Assembly (NCBI GenBank): GCA_965216695.1
Contig: OZ244212.1
Coordinates: 2,294,001 to 2,358,000, forward strand
Direction of reading: 5' to 3'
DNA: 64,000 nt
Source: G965216695 sp965216695
GTDB taxonomy: Bacteria; Pseudomonadota; Gammaproteobacteria; Pseudomonadales; Azotimanducaceae
Shown here: piece after piece, positions 53,138 through 62,521 of the stretch
How the letters are laid out: each line of letters opens with the position of its first letter
Position numbering within the stretch: the stretch's first letter is position 1
Program-made: the position numbers and the translations under genes
Notes under the pieces: model-generated
Databases searched by the model: none
What the model saw: only the letters and a program-made list of their open reading frames with translations
Told to the model about the DNA's origin: nothing

Positions 53138-54378
53138 CTCTGTTGTTCACCTCGGCCATCCCCCAACAGCTCTCTGAGCGCGACCATGGCCCGCGGATGA
53201 TCGCTGAACGCGCCGAGCATTGGCAACGCAAACACCCGTTGCCACAGGGCAAGCACCGACTCTTCAGTTCGACCAAATTCCGGCTCGGCCCGCAATGTAT
53301 ATACCAGAATCGGCAGCCGCGACTGCGACCCGACCAGCGTCGTAGATTGCGTATCCGCCGCGGCCAGCACTTGTCCGGCGTCGATGCCGAGCGCATCGGC
53401 GTACGTTTGCGCGAGCCAGTCGAGTCCGGTTGGAGACGTGAGTCGGGCCCGGTCCGACGCAGGATCGTCCAAAAGCGCGTCGCGCGCATGCTGCCAGCTG
53501 TCCCGAACATCCGGAAACACCGAGTGCGACGGCGACAGCGGGCTGTCGAACGAACCCACGAGCTGGACGAGCGGCCAGTTCAAACCTTCCTTCGGAAACA
53601 GCACGTGCCGCATGCGAAACAACACGACCGGCTCGAACGACTGAACGACCACGCACCCGCCGAATCCCGACTCCTTGACGTCTGCAATCAGTCGCGCGGC
53701 CGCATCCGATGTGAGACCGGGACTGCCCGGGAATTTGAGCTCCGGCATAAGGCCCACCGACCGACCGGAGGTTTCCGACGCGCGTTCCGCCAGATCGAGA
53801 ATCTCCGGCCAGGTGGCAATCCGGTACCGGTCATCGTTCAGTGCGTTACCGGGCCGGATAGCGGGCACGCGTTCCCGCGCGCGAAGACGGCCAATCTCCG
53901 CCAACGTGAAGTCGTCGCTGAACCATCCACCCACCGCGCGTCCCGATATCGTCTTGACAGTCAATCGCTCCGCGAACTCCGGCAGATCCGCCACGTTGGT
54001 GGTCGCATGCACAACCCTGGGCAGGCCCGCATCCCGCACAACCGAGCCGTCCGCGTCCAACGCGACCTGCGCCAGCGCCCGTTCGTGACGCGCAATCAGG
54101 GCTCCATCGGCTGTCGGTACCAGATCGGGTTCTATGAAATCCGCACCCTGGCGGATGGCAAGCCGATAAGCTTCCAGCGTATGTTCCGGCAGCGTGCCAC
54201 TCGCGCCGCGATGCGCAATCACCCATGGCAGTCGATCGTGGGCCGCGCACGTGCCCTGCGTGAACCGGGACGCTGCATCGCTATCATCATTGTCGCCCGA
54301 AACGGCCGCCCAGGCGGCCGGAGATGTGCACGCATAGGCTGCTACCGCAACGAAGATTGCGACCGGCAATACGTTCAC
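53134..54378 (-). CDS. Glycerophosphodiester phosphodiesterase, periplasmic
   Basis: The 414-residue protein has a signal peptide (LPVAIFVAVAAYACTSPAAWA) and the GDPD barrel: WVIAHRGASGTLPEHTLEAY with His56 and Arg57, then FIEPDLVPTADG (Glu83, Asp85) and the second histidine at 98 in ALIARHERA. LMPELKFPG and VVVQSFEP follow. It resembles GlpQ, which frees glycerol-3-phosphate from phospholipid head groups, and the large insert with KTISGRAVGGWFSDDFTLAE is typical of GlpQ. The GTG start overlaps the amidase stop (GTGA). Confidence 0.9.
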   Translation of the reverse strand: MNVLPVAIFVAVAAYACTSPAAWAAVSGDNDDSDAASRFTQGTCAAHDRLPWVIAHRGASGTLPEHTLEAYRLAIRQGADFIEPDLVPTADGALIARHERALAQVALDADGSVVRDAGLPRVVHATTNVADLPEFAERLTVKTISGRAVGGWFSDDFTLAEIGRLRARERVPAIRPGNALNDDRYRIATWPEILDLAERASETSGRSVGLMPELKFPGSPGLTSDAAARLIADVKESGFGGCVVVQSFEPVVLFRMRHVLFPKEGLNWPLVQLVGSFDSPLSPSHSVFPDVRDSWQHARDALLDDPASDRARLTSPTGLDWLAQTYADALGIDAGQVLAAADTQSTTLVGSQSRLPILVYTLRAEPEFGRTEESVLALWQRVFALPMLGAFSDHPRAMVALRELLGDGRGEQQR

Positions 54379-55850
54379 GACAGGTGCGCCATCGACATCG
54401 GAGGCCAGCGGTCCGCCCAGGGGCGAGCGCGTTCCACCTGCAACGCAAGTGCCAGCAGGCGTTCGTCTTCACCGCGTCGCGCAAGCACCTGAACGCCGAT
54501 CGGCAATCCTTCCGGCGACCAGTGCAGCGGTAACGACATGCCTGGCACACCGGTAACGTTGCCCACCGGGGTGTACGACACGTACGCGATAACGTCTTCG
54601 TACAGAGCATCGAACGGATTCGTAACCGCGTGTTCGCCGAGCTTCACCGGCGGGCGGCTGAGCACCGGACTCAGCAAGAGGTCTGCAGAGCCGAACAACG
54701 CCGCTTCGTAATCGGCGTGCAGCCGATGCAGGTACTCGAGCGCTGCGGCAAAACCATCGTTGCCGATGCGCCGATTCAGTGACGCAAGACCGAGCGTCCA
54801 GGGTTCGAGCACCGCATCCGGCGCTACGCTGCGCGCGCGCAACGCATCTTCAAGCATCCGGGGTTCACGACTCCACAGCGCCATGAAGTGTTGCACGAAC
54901 GACTCGCCCGAAAAATTGAATGTACCTGGTTCAACACGGTGGCCCAACGCTTCGAGCAACTGTCCCGCCCGCTCCGTCGCTAAACGGACCTCAGGCGCCG
55001 GTTCGCGCCCGAAGTGATCCGGCACCACCATTTTGACCCGTAGTTGTTCCGACGTCGGGTCGACTACCGGCGCGGAACGCTGAGCGTCCACCCACGCAAA
55101 CCACGCCGCTGTATCGCGTACGCTACGGCTGACGCACAGATGGACATCGAGGCCCTGCGGCAGCGTCGCCGCATCGCCGATCACACGTCCCATCGTCGGT
55201 TTCAATCCAAACAGCCCGCAACACGAGGCGGGTATCCGGATCGAACCGCCGCCGTCGCTTGCACTCGCAATCGGCACCATCCCCGACGCCACCGCGCTGG
55301 CTGCGCCGCCACTGGAACCTCCTGCGCTGTGTGCTAACGACCACGGGTTGGCTGTCGCTCCGGTGAGGAGCGATTCAGTTGTACCGATGAGCCCAAACTC
55401 CGGCGTTGTGCTCTTCCCAAGCACAATCAGACCGGATTCCTGCAGACGTTCGAATACCGGTTGCGTACGGTCGGCCACGCGATCCGCATGCATTCGCGAG
55501 CCTGCCTGCCAGGGCATACCCCGCACCGGCAGCAGGTCTTTGAACAGTGTTGGGACACCGGAAAAGGGCCCGTCTATAGACAATTCAGCTGCCGGGACGC
55601 GCTGTTCGATATCCTCGATCGACCGGGGCGTGACGGCATTGAGCAGCGGATTCAGCGCACGAATGCGCTCTACCGCCGCAGCGGCCAGCTCCTGGGGGCT
55701 AACCGCACCCTGTCGAACCAGATCCGCCTGGCCCAGCGCGTCGTAATCGTGAAGTTGCCCCTGCCACCGCGCCGACTCGTGCGCGCAACCGGACAGCCAT
55801 CCGAGTGCGGGTGCACAGGCTAACGCCCGCATCAGATCACGCCGTCTCAT
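54375..55850 (-). CDS. Amidase-signature hydrolase, exported lipoprotein-like
   Basis: The 491-residue protein has a twin-arginine-like start MRRRDLMRALA and a lipobox LSGC (Cys22), so it is probably exported and lipidated. The amidase-signature triad is seen as Lys104 in TLFKDLLPVRG, cis-Ser in HSAGGSSGGAAS (about 179-180) and the nucleophile Ser203 in DGGGSIRIPAS. It hydrolyses an amide of unknown identity. GGAGGGAAG precedes the ATG. It is the first gene of the overlapping run amidase-GDPD-serine hydrolase-membrane protein. Confidence 0.9.
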   Translation of the reverse strand: MRRRDLMRALACAPALGWLSGCAHESARWQGQLHDYDALGQADLVRQGAVSPQELAAAAVERIRALNPLLNAVTPRSIEDIEQRVPAAELSIDGPFSGVPTLFKDLLPVRGMPWQAGSRMHADRVADRTQPVFERLQESGLIVLGKSTTPEFGLIGTTESLLTGATANPWSLAHSAGGSSGGAASAVASGMVPIASASDGGGSIRIPASCCGLFGLKPTMGRVIGDAATLPQGLDVHLCVSRSVRDTAAWFAWVDAQRSAPVVDPTSEQLRVKMVVPDHFGREPAPEVRLATERAGQLLEALGHRVEPGTFNFSGESFVQHFMALWSREPRMLEDALRARSVAPDAVLEPWTLGLASLNRRIGNDGFAAALEYLHRLHADYEAALFGSADLLLSPVLSRPPVKLGEHAVTNPFDALYEDVIAYVSYTPVGNVTGVPGMSLPLHWSPEGLPIGVQVLARRGEDERLLALALQVERARPWADRWPPMSMAHLS

Positions 55851-55925
55851 CTCGACTTCCCTCCCACCAGCGAGCCGCTTACGATACGCTATAACCTACT
55901 TCCGGACATATTCCGTACACCAATC

Positions 55926-56972
55926 GTGAAGATATCAACGCTGCTGAGCTACGCGAGCGGCTTCAAAGAAGCCGTCGCCGAAGTTGCCGAACTCGAAAAC
56001 GCCGGGCTGGACGTCGTGTGGGTACCCGAGGCGTACTCCTTCGACGCCCCGAGCGCAATGGGATACCTCGCTGCCCGAACCGAGCGGGTAACGATCGCGT
56101 CAGGGATTCTACCGTTGTACACGCGCACACCCAGCCTGCTGGCGATGACCGCGGCCGGCATCGATCATCTGTCCGACGGCCGTTGCATGCTGGGGTTGGG
56201 CGCATCCGGCCCGCAGGTCATCGAAGGATTTCACGGCGTTCCGTACACCGCGCCAACGGCCAGACTGCGTGAGATCATCGAGATCTGCCGCAAAGTATGG
56301 CGCAGAGAACGCGTTCAGCACATGGGAACCCACTACCAGATCCCATTGCCACAGGACCAGGGCACGGGATTGGGTAAGCCGCTTAAACTCATCAATCATC
56401 CGGTACGCGAGGAAGTGCCGATCACGATTGCCGCGCTGGGGCAACGGAGCGTCGAATTGACCGCCGAACTGGCCGACGCGTGGTTGCCAGCGTTTTATAC
56501 CGCGGAGGCCGCACGCGACGTGTGGGGAGAGGCGCTCGAGCGGGGGCTTGCGCGTCGCGACCCGGCGCGCCCGCCGCTGGACGTGTACGCCGGCGGTGCT
56601 GTCGCGATCGGCGAGGGTCTGGAACAACTACGCGACCTGGCGCGCCCGCAGATTGCTTTGTATGTGGGTGGAATGGGTGCCCGCCAGAAAAATTTCTACA
56701 ACGACATCTTCAGCCGTTCGGGCTACGCCGACGCTGCACGCAATATTCAGGACCTGTATCTGAGCGGCAAGAAAGACGAGGCGATGGCCGCCATTCCCGA
56801 CGATTTTCTTGCCAGAAATTCCCTCATCGGCCCCGAGGGTTTCGTGCGCGACCGACTGGCCGCGTTGAAAGAATCCGGCGTTACGTCGTTGAACGTCGGC
56901 TTGCTGGGCCAGACCCGCGAAGATCGACTTCGCAACTGCGAGCAACTGAGACGGCTCGCCGACGACGCATGA
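55926..56972 (+). CDS. LLM-class flavin/F420 oxidoreductase
   Basis: The 348-residue luciferase-like barrel has MKISTLLSYASGF, ENAGLDVVWVPEAYSFDAP, TIASGILPLYTRTPSLLAMT, MLGLGASGPQVIEGFHGVPY and VPITIAALGQRSVELTAELA, the pattern of F420-dependent methylene-H4MPT-reductase-like and related LLM enzymes. It starts at GTG. The region KLINHPVREEVPI is typical of a subgroup annotated as F420-dependent; the cofactor is unproven because no F420 genes are visible. It is the second LLM enzyme in the window and is divergent from the amidase. Confidence 0.87.
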   Translation: MKISTLLSYASGFKEAVAEVAELENAGLDVVWVPEAYSFDAPSAMGYLAARTERVTIASGILPLYTRTPSLLAMTAAGIDHLSDGRCMLGLGASGPQVIEGFHGVPYTAPTARLREIIEICRKVWRRERVQHMGTHYQIPLPQDQGTGLGKPLKLINHPVREEVPITIAALGQRSVELTAELADAWLPAFYTAEAARDVWGEALERGLARRDPARPPLDVYAGGAVAIGEGLEQLRDLARPQIALYVGGMGARQKNFYNDIFSRSGYADAARNIQDLYLSGKKDEAMAAIPDDFLARNSLIGPEGFVRDRLAALKESGVTSLNVGLLGQTREDRLRNCEQLRRLADDA

Positions 56973-57062
56973 TCGAGGAACCCGGTCGCCCGATTTACGC
57001 GAGTTTTACACACCGAGACCGCGCAGCAACTTATGCTGCGTCACGCAAACTGGAGGCTATTA

Positions 57063-57467
57063 ATGACCAGTCTTACGACCATTGAGGGCATCGGCCCTGC
57101 CTACGAAGAGAAGCTCAAATCAGCGGGCATCGATTCGTGCGAGGAACTGCTCGAAAAAGGCGCGAGCGCCGCGGGACGCAAGTCCATCGCCGAGGCGTCC
57201 GGTATCGATGACGGACGCATCCTGAAGTTCGTCAACCACGCCGACCTGTGCCGGATCAAAGGCGTGGGCGGGGAATACTCGGAACTGCTGGAAGCGTCCG
57301 GCGTCGACACCGTTCCCGAACTCGCGCAACGCAACGCCGACAATCTGGCATCGAAGATGGCGGAAGTGAACGAAGAAAAGAAACTCGTTCGCTCGCTGCC
57401 GTCGGCCAAACAGGTAGCGGACTGGGTGGATCAGGCCAAGTCGCTGCCACGCGTGGTTACCCACTGA
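57063..57467 (+). CDS. DUF4332 helix-hairpin-helix protein
   Basis: The 134-residue protein begins at an ATG with GGAGG nine bases upstream. It contains two helix-hairpin-helix-like units, TTIEGIGPAYEEKLKSAGI and ADLCRIKGVGGEYSELLEASGV, the layout of DUF4332, and ends in a helical tail (AKQVADWVDQAKSLPRV). Such proteins are predicted DNA-binding, with no known function. It is followed by two hairpins and the DUF481 gene. Confidence 0.85.
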   Translation: MTSLTTIEGIGPAYEEKLKSAGIDSCEELLEKGASAAGRKSIAEASGIDDGRILKFVNHADLCRIKGVGGEYSELLEASGVDTVPELAQRNADNLASKMAEVNEEKKLVRSLPSAKQVADWVDQAKSLPRVVTH

Positions 57468-57478
57468 TCACGCGCTGA

Positions 57479-57503
57479 CCCGGGGGAACCGCGTTCCTCC
57501 GGG
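57479..57503 (+). terminator. Hairpin after the DUF4332 gene
   Basis: CCCGGGGGAA (57479-57488) pairs with TTCCTCCGGG (57494-57503), ten positions with one G-T, loop CCGCG. It stands 12 bases after the stop and is followed by CTTGCTCTCTCCC, a pyrimidine stretch rather than a clean T-run. Confidence 0.6.
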
Positions 57504-57515
57504 CTTGCTCTCTCC

Positions 57516-57540
57516 CACCGGGCCGAACCTGCGCCCGGTG
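57516..57540 (+). terminator. Second hairpin before the DUF481 gene
   Basis: CACCGGGC (57516-57523) and GCCCGGTG (57533-57540) form a perfect 8-bp stem with a 9-base loop, 24 bases before the DUF481 start codon. It could be the second half of a double terminator or a leader structure. Confidence 0.5.
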
Positions 57541-57563
57541 GTCAACTGGAAGGAGGAGATTCC

Positions 57564-58592
57564 ATGAAGTTTTACCGTGCGCGCCTGGCGCATATTGGAT
57601 TGGTGTGTGTCGCGTGGGCATGTCTGACGCCCGCACGCGCCGCCGCAGATACCGTGACGCTGATCAACGACGATCACATCACCGGCACCGTGACGATCAT
57701 CGCCAACGGCAACGCCGTGGTGAAAACCGAGACAATGGGTACGCTGTCGATTCCGGTCGCGTCGATCAAATCGATCACAAAAGATGCGCCCATCATCGTC
57801 GAAACCGGCGGTACCGAGATCACAGGTGTACTGACGGCAGCCGATGGAACGCAACAGATTCAGACTGACACGGGCCTGCGTCCGGTGACGCTTGCAGACG
57901 TATCGCAGGCGTACGAACAGCGTCTGGGCGCTCCAGACCTGCAGACGTCCTGGACATCTCGGGTCGATCTCGGTTACGTAATCTCCAAAGGCAACACCGA
58001 CACGGAAACCGCGTCGCTGCACGCCGAATCCATGATCACGCGGCGCGCTTTCGAGCACCGGGTGCACGCTTTCGTGGACCGCGACGAAGCAGACGACGTA
58101 AAAACTCAGGACACGCTGGATGCCGGCTACGCGCTACGCTGGTACTTCCGCGAACCCTGGTACGGCTTCGGCAACGTCAACTACTTTCAGGACAAGCTCA
58201 AGGACATCGATCGCCGGGTGACCGTCGGCGCCGGTTTAGGCTACAAATTCTGGGACAACGCGCTATCGCGCCTCACCTCAGAGATCGGCATTTCGCAGGT
58301 GTTCGAAAAGCTGGACGGTGAATCCGAGAACAATCCTGCAATACGCTGGGGCCTGGACTACACCTACTGGCTGATACCTGAACAGGCAGACTTCTTCTAC
58401 ACGCACGAGCTGCTGAAGATTCTCGACTCCGATCGCGGCGAGGTTCTCAAAGCAAGCAGCGGTCTACGCTGGCATCTGAACGCCAACTGGAATGCGATGG
58501 CGCGCGTCGACCTGAACCACGAAACCGAGCCACCGCCCGGTGCTCACAAAAGCGATCTGACGTACGTGCTCGGGGTAGGCATCATCTTCTGA
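57564..58592 (+). CDS. DUF481 outer-membrane beta-barrel protein
   Basis: The 342-residue protein has a signal peptide (LAHIGLVCVAWACLTPARAAA), an N-terminal domain (LINDDHITGTVTIIANGNAV) and a DUF481 barrel (WTSRVDLGYVISKGNTDTET, YALRWYFREPWYGFGNVNYF, KSDLTYVLGVGIIF ending in phenylalanine, the usual outer-membrane insertion signal). Related YdiY proteins respond to acid, but the role is not known. It has a strong Shine-Dalgarno sequence, AAGGAGGAG. It converges with the CHASE2 kinase gene across a hairpin. Confidence 0.88.
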   Translation: MKFYRARLAHIGLVCVAWACLTPARAAADTVTLINDDHITGTVTIIANGNAVVKTETMGTLSIPVASIKSITKDAPIIVETGGTEITGVLTAADGTQQIQTDTGLRPVTLADVSQAYEQRLGAPDLQTSWTSRVDLGYVISKGNTDTETASLHAESMITRRAFEHRVHAFVDRDEADDVKTQDTLDAGYALRWYFREPWYGFGNVNYFQDKLKDIDRRVTVGAGLGYKFWDNALSRLTSEIGISQVFEKLDGESENNPAIRWGLDYTYWLIPEQADFFYTHELLKILDSDRGEVLKASSGLRWHLNANWNAMARVDLNHETEPPPGAHKSDLTYVLGVGIIF

Positions 58593-58608
58593 TTTCCGCG
58601 TCCGCGAA

Positions 58609-58641
58609 AGCGCATGGCGGTTCTTGAAATCGCCATGCGCT
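58609..58641. terminator. Bidirectional hairpin between DUF481 and the CHASE2 kinase gene
   Basis: AGCGCATGGCG (58609-58619) and CGCCATGCGCT (58631-58641) are a perfect 11-bp inverted repeat with an 11-base loop, set between two convergent stop codons. No long T-run, but position and strength suggest a shared terminator. Confidence 0.65.
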
Positions 58642-58644
58642 CGA

Positions 58645-61158
58645 TCACACACCATCGTCGGAGAGTTGAAAAGCCGCGAGACGCACGCTGAACTCACTGC
58701 CCTCACCGTAGCGGCTAGACACCGAGATATCGCCTCCGTGCCGCTCGATCACTGTCTTCACGAATCTGAGACCCAATCCAGCCCCGCGCTTCTCTGCCAG
58801 GTGCGGCGCCTGCGATCGGAAGTACGGATCGAATATCCGTCCGACTTCGTCTTCCGGTATCCCTATCCCCTGATCCCGGATCGCGACCAAAAGGTTGTCC
58901 CCGTCACGTCGCAGTTTCACGGAAACCATCGCACCGTCGTTGCTGTACTTGATCGCGTTGGTGAGCAGGTTCACGAACGCGCGCTCTAGCAGTTCACCGT
59001 TCGCAATGGTCCAACCCGCCTCGGGGTCCAGACCGCCGTCGTCGTAGTGCACCTCGATGTCCTTGTCGCGGGCTAACGCAAACACCTGATCCACGGCATT
59101 CTCCACAACGGCAGCAAGGTCCACCTCGTAGACTTCGAAGCGGTCCTGATTCTGCACGCGCGACAGCTGCAGAAACTGCTCGGACGTGGACAGACTCCGC
59201 TGCGCGTAGTTTTCCACTTTCTCCAACAGTTCCGTGCGTGCTTCACCGCGCACCAACGCCAGAATGGACAGAATCGGCGAGCGCAGATCGTGCGACAGAA
59301 ACGCGAGCGTTTCTTCACGACGTTTCTGCGCGGTACGGATGTCGGTTACGTCCAGCAGCGTAACGATCCACGCATCGCCTTCTACCAGGTCCGCGTCAAG
59401 CCGCGTGCAGTACACGTACAGCAACCGATCGTCGGCCCCACGGCCTTCGAACGACACCGCCTCCGCATCGATCAGCACAACCCGTGCAATGTCGTGCCAA
59501 TTCTGTCCGAGCGGCGTTGCGATGCCATGCACCAACCGGAAGAAGTCACCGCTGGAATGGCCGTCCACACCGATGAAATCGAGAAACGCGGAGTTTACGA
59601 ACAAGACCTCGCCGAACGAAGACACGACGCACACGCCGTTCGACATGTGTTCCAGGCCCTGCATGCCGATGTCTCTGCCCAGGCGTACGGTTTCTGCCTG
59701 TTCCTGAAGCAACCGGATCCGGTCCGCGAGCCGTTCTCCCGGCACCTCTGAGTACGGCCGGCGGGCACCGCTCAGAATGCCATCGCTGACCCGCCGGAAC
59801 AGCGTCAGCTCGTTGTTGCTGAATGGCTTGGAGCGCGTGATTCGCACCCACTGGCCATCCGCGTTCACACACTCCACCGCGTCGGTTTCCAGCACTCGCT
59901 GCCGGTCCGGACCTGCCGCTGGTACCACCTCGTAGCGCGCCTGCACCAGCTCCGCCAGCCGCGACAGGCGCTCCGAGAAGTTAGCCGGCGCGCGGATGCT
60001 CTCCCAGTGCGTGCGTTCGCCGTCGAGCCGATCCATCTCTGCGTCGATGAACCGCCAGGCCACCTCGTTGCGACGCCAGCTCCACAACGGGTACATCAGG
60101 ATCGACGCAGCAAAAGCTGCGCCCAACGGCAGTTGCACGCGTGCGAGTAGTAAGGCCGCGGCGCTGACCGCGAGGGGTAGCACCGCAAAACCGAACGTGA
60201 TTGCCAACATCGTTTTTGGCCGGGTACGCGGCATCAGCACCGCCGGTATGGAGATGAGCAGCAGCGTGACGAGCCACACCACCCATTGCGGCGCCGGGTG
60301 AATCAGAGCGTCCGCAAGAAGCCCATTCAACAGGTTGGCGTTGTATTCCACCCCCGACATCGGACCGGACTCACCCGAGACCGGCGACGTGAGCCAATCG
60401 GCAACGCCGGTCGCTGTCAGACCCACCAGCACGATTTTTCCGCTCAGGACATGGGGCGGCAGTTCATTGTTCAGTAGCGCAAGAGCGGACGCTTCGGGCA
60501 CGGAGCCTGGCGGGCCGACGAACGGTACGAAGTAATAACCACACCGTTCGTTGCGAATCGTGAACTCCCCCGCCGAGACGCGACCACAATCGAAATCGCC
60601 GCTGTTTACTTCACCCAGCGCTTCCGCAAGCGCAAGGGTCAGGTGTGGCCAGCGGGGCCCGGTAATGCCCTGGTACAGAAACGTTCCCCGCGCAATCGCG
60701 TCATCGTCCAGCTCAACATGGACATGCCCGAGGAGATCGGTTTCATCCAACAGTGCGCTGAATGGAAACACCTCTACCAATGGCTGATTCTGCGCGATGG
60801 AGTCGAATATCAGCGGCAGCGAAAAATGGGGCAACCTGCGCGCGGCCGCAACCAGTCGGTCGTCTTCGTCCGGCTGGGTCGCACCGCTGTACACAATGTC
60901 GACCAGCACCGCGGCCGGGTTGGCCCGATGCAGCGCTTCGAGCAGCTCGGCCTGACGCGCGCGCGTCCAGGGCCAACGGCCAAGCGCGTCCACACTTTGT
61001 TCATCGATTCCCAGAATGATGATGCGCGAGTCGAGCCGGGGCGCCGCGAGTGTGACCAGGCGGTCGTATACATAGCGGTCCAGGGTTCTGAACCAGCCCC
61101 AGTGAACGGAAACGCCGGCGAACGCCAGCATCACGATCAGCAGCAAACCGGTTTCCAA
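58645..61158 (-). CDS. CHASE2-PAS sensor histidine kinase
   Basis: The 837-residue membrane kinase has an N-terminal helix, a periplasmic CHASE2 domain (about 30-280; IIILGIDEQSVDALGRWPW, AAVLVDIVYSGATQPDEDD, GKIVLVGLTATGVADWLTSP), three membrane helices (about 285-355), a PAS region (EHMSNGVCVVSSFGEVLFVN) and a kinase core with the phosphorylated histidine in AFLSHDLRSPILSIL, NLLTNAIKYSNDG, DQGIGIPEDEVGRIF and GAGLGLRFVKTVIERHGG. The start is uncertain: a TTG at 61158 is used here. It follows the FecR gene by 40 bases and the OmpR-type gene, its likely partner. Confidence 0.88.
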   Translation of the reverse strand: METGLLLIVMLAFAGVSVHWGWFRTLDRYVYDRLVTLAAPRLDSRIIILGIDEQSVDALGRWPWTRARQAELLEALHRANPAAVLVDIVYSGATQPDEDDRLVAAARRLPHFSLPLIFDSIAQNQPLVEVFPFSALLDETDLLGHVHVELDDDAIARGTFLYQGITGPRWPHLTLALAEALGEVNSGDFDCGRVSAGEFTIRNERCGYYFVPFVGPPGSVPEASALALLNNELPPHVLSGKIVLVGLTATGVADWLTSPVSGESGPMSGVEYNANLLNGLLADALIHPAPQWVVWLVTLLLISIPAVLMPRTRPKTMLAITFGFAVLPLAVSAAALLLARVQLPLGAAFAASILMYPLWSWRRNEVAWRFIDAEMDRLDGERTHWESIRAPANFSERLSRLAELVQARYEVVPAAGPDRQRVLETDAVECVNADGQWVRITRSKPFSNNELTLFRRVSDGILSGARRPYSEVPGERLADRIRLLQEQAETVRLGRDIGMQGLEHMSNGVCVVSSFGEVLFVNSAFLDFIGVDGHSSGDFFRLVHGIATPLGQNWHDIARVVLIDAEAVSFEGRGADDRLLYVYCTRLDADLVEGDAWIVTLLDVTDIRTAQKRREETLAFLSHDLRSPILSILALVRGEARTELLEKVENYAQRSLSTSEQFLQLSRVQNQDRFEVYEVDLAAVVENAVDQVFALARDKDIEVHYDDGGLDPEAGWTIANGELLERAFVNLLTNAIKYSNDGAMVSVKLRRDGDNLLVAIRDQGIGIPEDEVGRIFDPYFRSQAPHLAEKRGAGLGLRFVKTVIERHGGDISVSSRYGEGSEFSVRLAAFQLSDDGV

Positions 61159-61198
61159 CCGGAAGCGGGCGCTCGGCGTCGTCAGCGCAACGATGGGT

Positions 61199-62521
61199 CT
61201 ACAACGCCGCCAGAAGCGGGAGCAACAACAGCAGCCACCACGGGCGCGGCGGAGCCTCCAGGGTTTCTACACGATGGCTACTGTGCACATCATTCGACAA
61301 CGAGGCAACGCGCACGTACGTCGTCGTGCGGCCGGAGGTTGCATCCCGAGGCAGGGTCAGCGACGAATCGTCGACAACCGTCTCCCAGTCCACCTCGTCG
61401 AAGGTCTCGGACCTAGATACCTGCAACACGAACTGCGACACATCGGCCGGTGCGTCCCAACTCGCGACCCGACCCTCGCCGGTGATGCGGATCCGGAAGT
61501 TTTCCACCGGCAACGGCCGGACCACGAGCGTGCGCACCGCATCCAGGCCCTCGAGCCCACTGTTCATACGGCCGCGCAACGTCACCCGATGGTTCCCTGG
61601 CCCCAACTCGCTAAGGGCAATCTCTGTTTCGGTCAGTTCACGCTCTAGCCAGTTGCCGCCGTCCACTCTACCGACATTGAGCCGATACGACGCTGCATTC
61701 GCCAGCGTATGCCACGCCAGCGTTTCCGTAACGTCCATCGCGGTGCCATCCATTGCGGCACGCGTATCCGTCCATTGTGGTGCAGGCGGCAACGGCACGG
61801 CGGCGAGTTTTTCGCCGGGTTGGCCCGTGGCGACGACTCCGAATCCTGCTTCGACGTTGACCGTCTGACGGCTGTCCGCAAACGCGACCTCGCCTTCGAC
61901 CGTTTCGGTCGCCGTGGCCACGCCATCGATGCCCACACGGAACTCCGTGCCTCGAACCGCTGCGATGCCTGACGGCGTCGAGATGCGGAATCCCGATTCG
62001 TACTGTTTGCGAACCACCCGGGCAGTTCCACGCCCCCGGTTGAAACGGACACTCGTGTCCACCATGCCGGTATCGCCATAACTTGACAGTCGGTTGAATA
62101 GAACTTCCGAATGCGGCGCGATCTCGAGCACGGAACCGTCCGCAAACTCTACCGTGACGAACCCCGCGCCGGTGCGTACCAGCGCACCTATCCGGATCTC
62201 GTCTCCGGGGCGAAGCGCCGTTGGCAACGAATGTTCCATCGCGGCTTCCGCACCAACAAACAACACTTTGGCAACCGCCGGTTCTTCCTTCAACCAGGCC
62301 ACGGGAATCCGCAGCCTTGCCCCCGACGGTATGTCTGCTTCAGTCGCGAACCCGTTGTAGGTGAGCAGGCGCACGGCGAACTCCGGGGATCCACAATACT
62401 TCTCCGCCACCGCCGCGAGTGTATCGCCAGGACGCAATGCGTAGTTCCAGTCGGCTGCGAACGCCGCCGATACGATGCTCAGCCCGAGGAGGAGTGCAAT
62501 GGCTGAACGCAGAAACGTCAT
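61199..62521 (-). CDS. LysM-FecR domain envelope protein
   Basis: The 440-residue protein has a signal peptide (AIALLLGLSIVSAAFAADW), a LysM peptidoglycan-binding module (YALRPGDTLAAVAEKYCGSP, ADIPSGARLRIP, about 27-75), a FecR domain (IRIGALVRTGAGFVTVEFAD, FRISTPSGIAAVRGTEFRVG, about 105-215), and two fibronectin-like regions ending in a hydrophobic tail (PWWLLLLLPLLAAL) that may anchor it. The gene overlaps the response regulator stop (ATGA). Together with CHASE2 kinase it may sense cell-wall or envelope state; this is an inference. Confidence 0.88.
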   Translation of the reverse strand: MTFLRSAIALLLGLSIVSAAFAADWNYALRPGDTLAAVAEKYCGSPEFAVRLLTYNGFATEADIPSGARLRIPVAWLKEEPAVAKVLFVGAEAAMEHSLPTALRPGDEIRIGALVRTGAGFVTVEFADGSVLEIAPHSEVLFNRLSSYGDTGMVDTSVRFNRGRGTARVVRKQYESGFRISTPSGIAAVRGTEFRVGIDGVATATETVEGEVAFADSRQTVNVEAGFGVVATGQPGEKLAAVPLPPAPQWTDTRAAMDGTAMDVTETLAWHTLANAASYRLNVGRVDGGNWLERELTETEIALSELGPGNHRVTLRGRMNSGLEGLDAVRTLVVRPLPVENFRIRITGEGRVASWDAPADVSQFVLQVSRSETFDEVDWETVVDDSSLTLPRDATSGRTTTYVRVASLSNDVHSSHRVETLEAPPRPWWLLLLLPLLAAL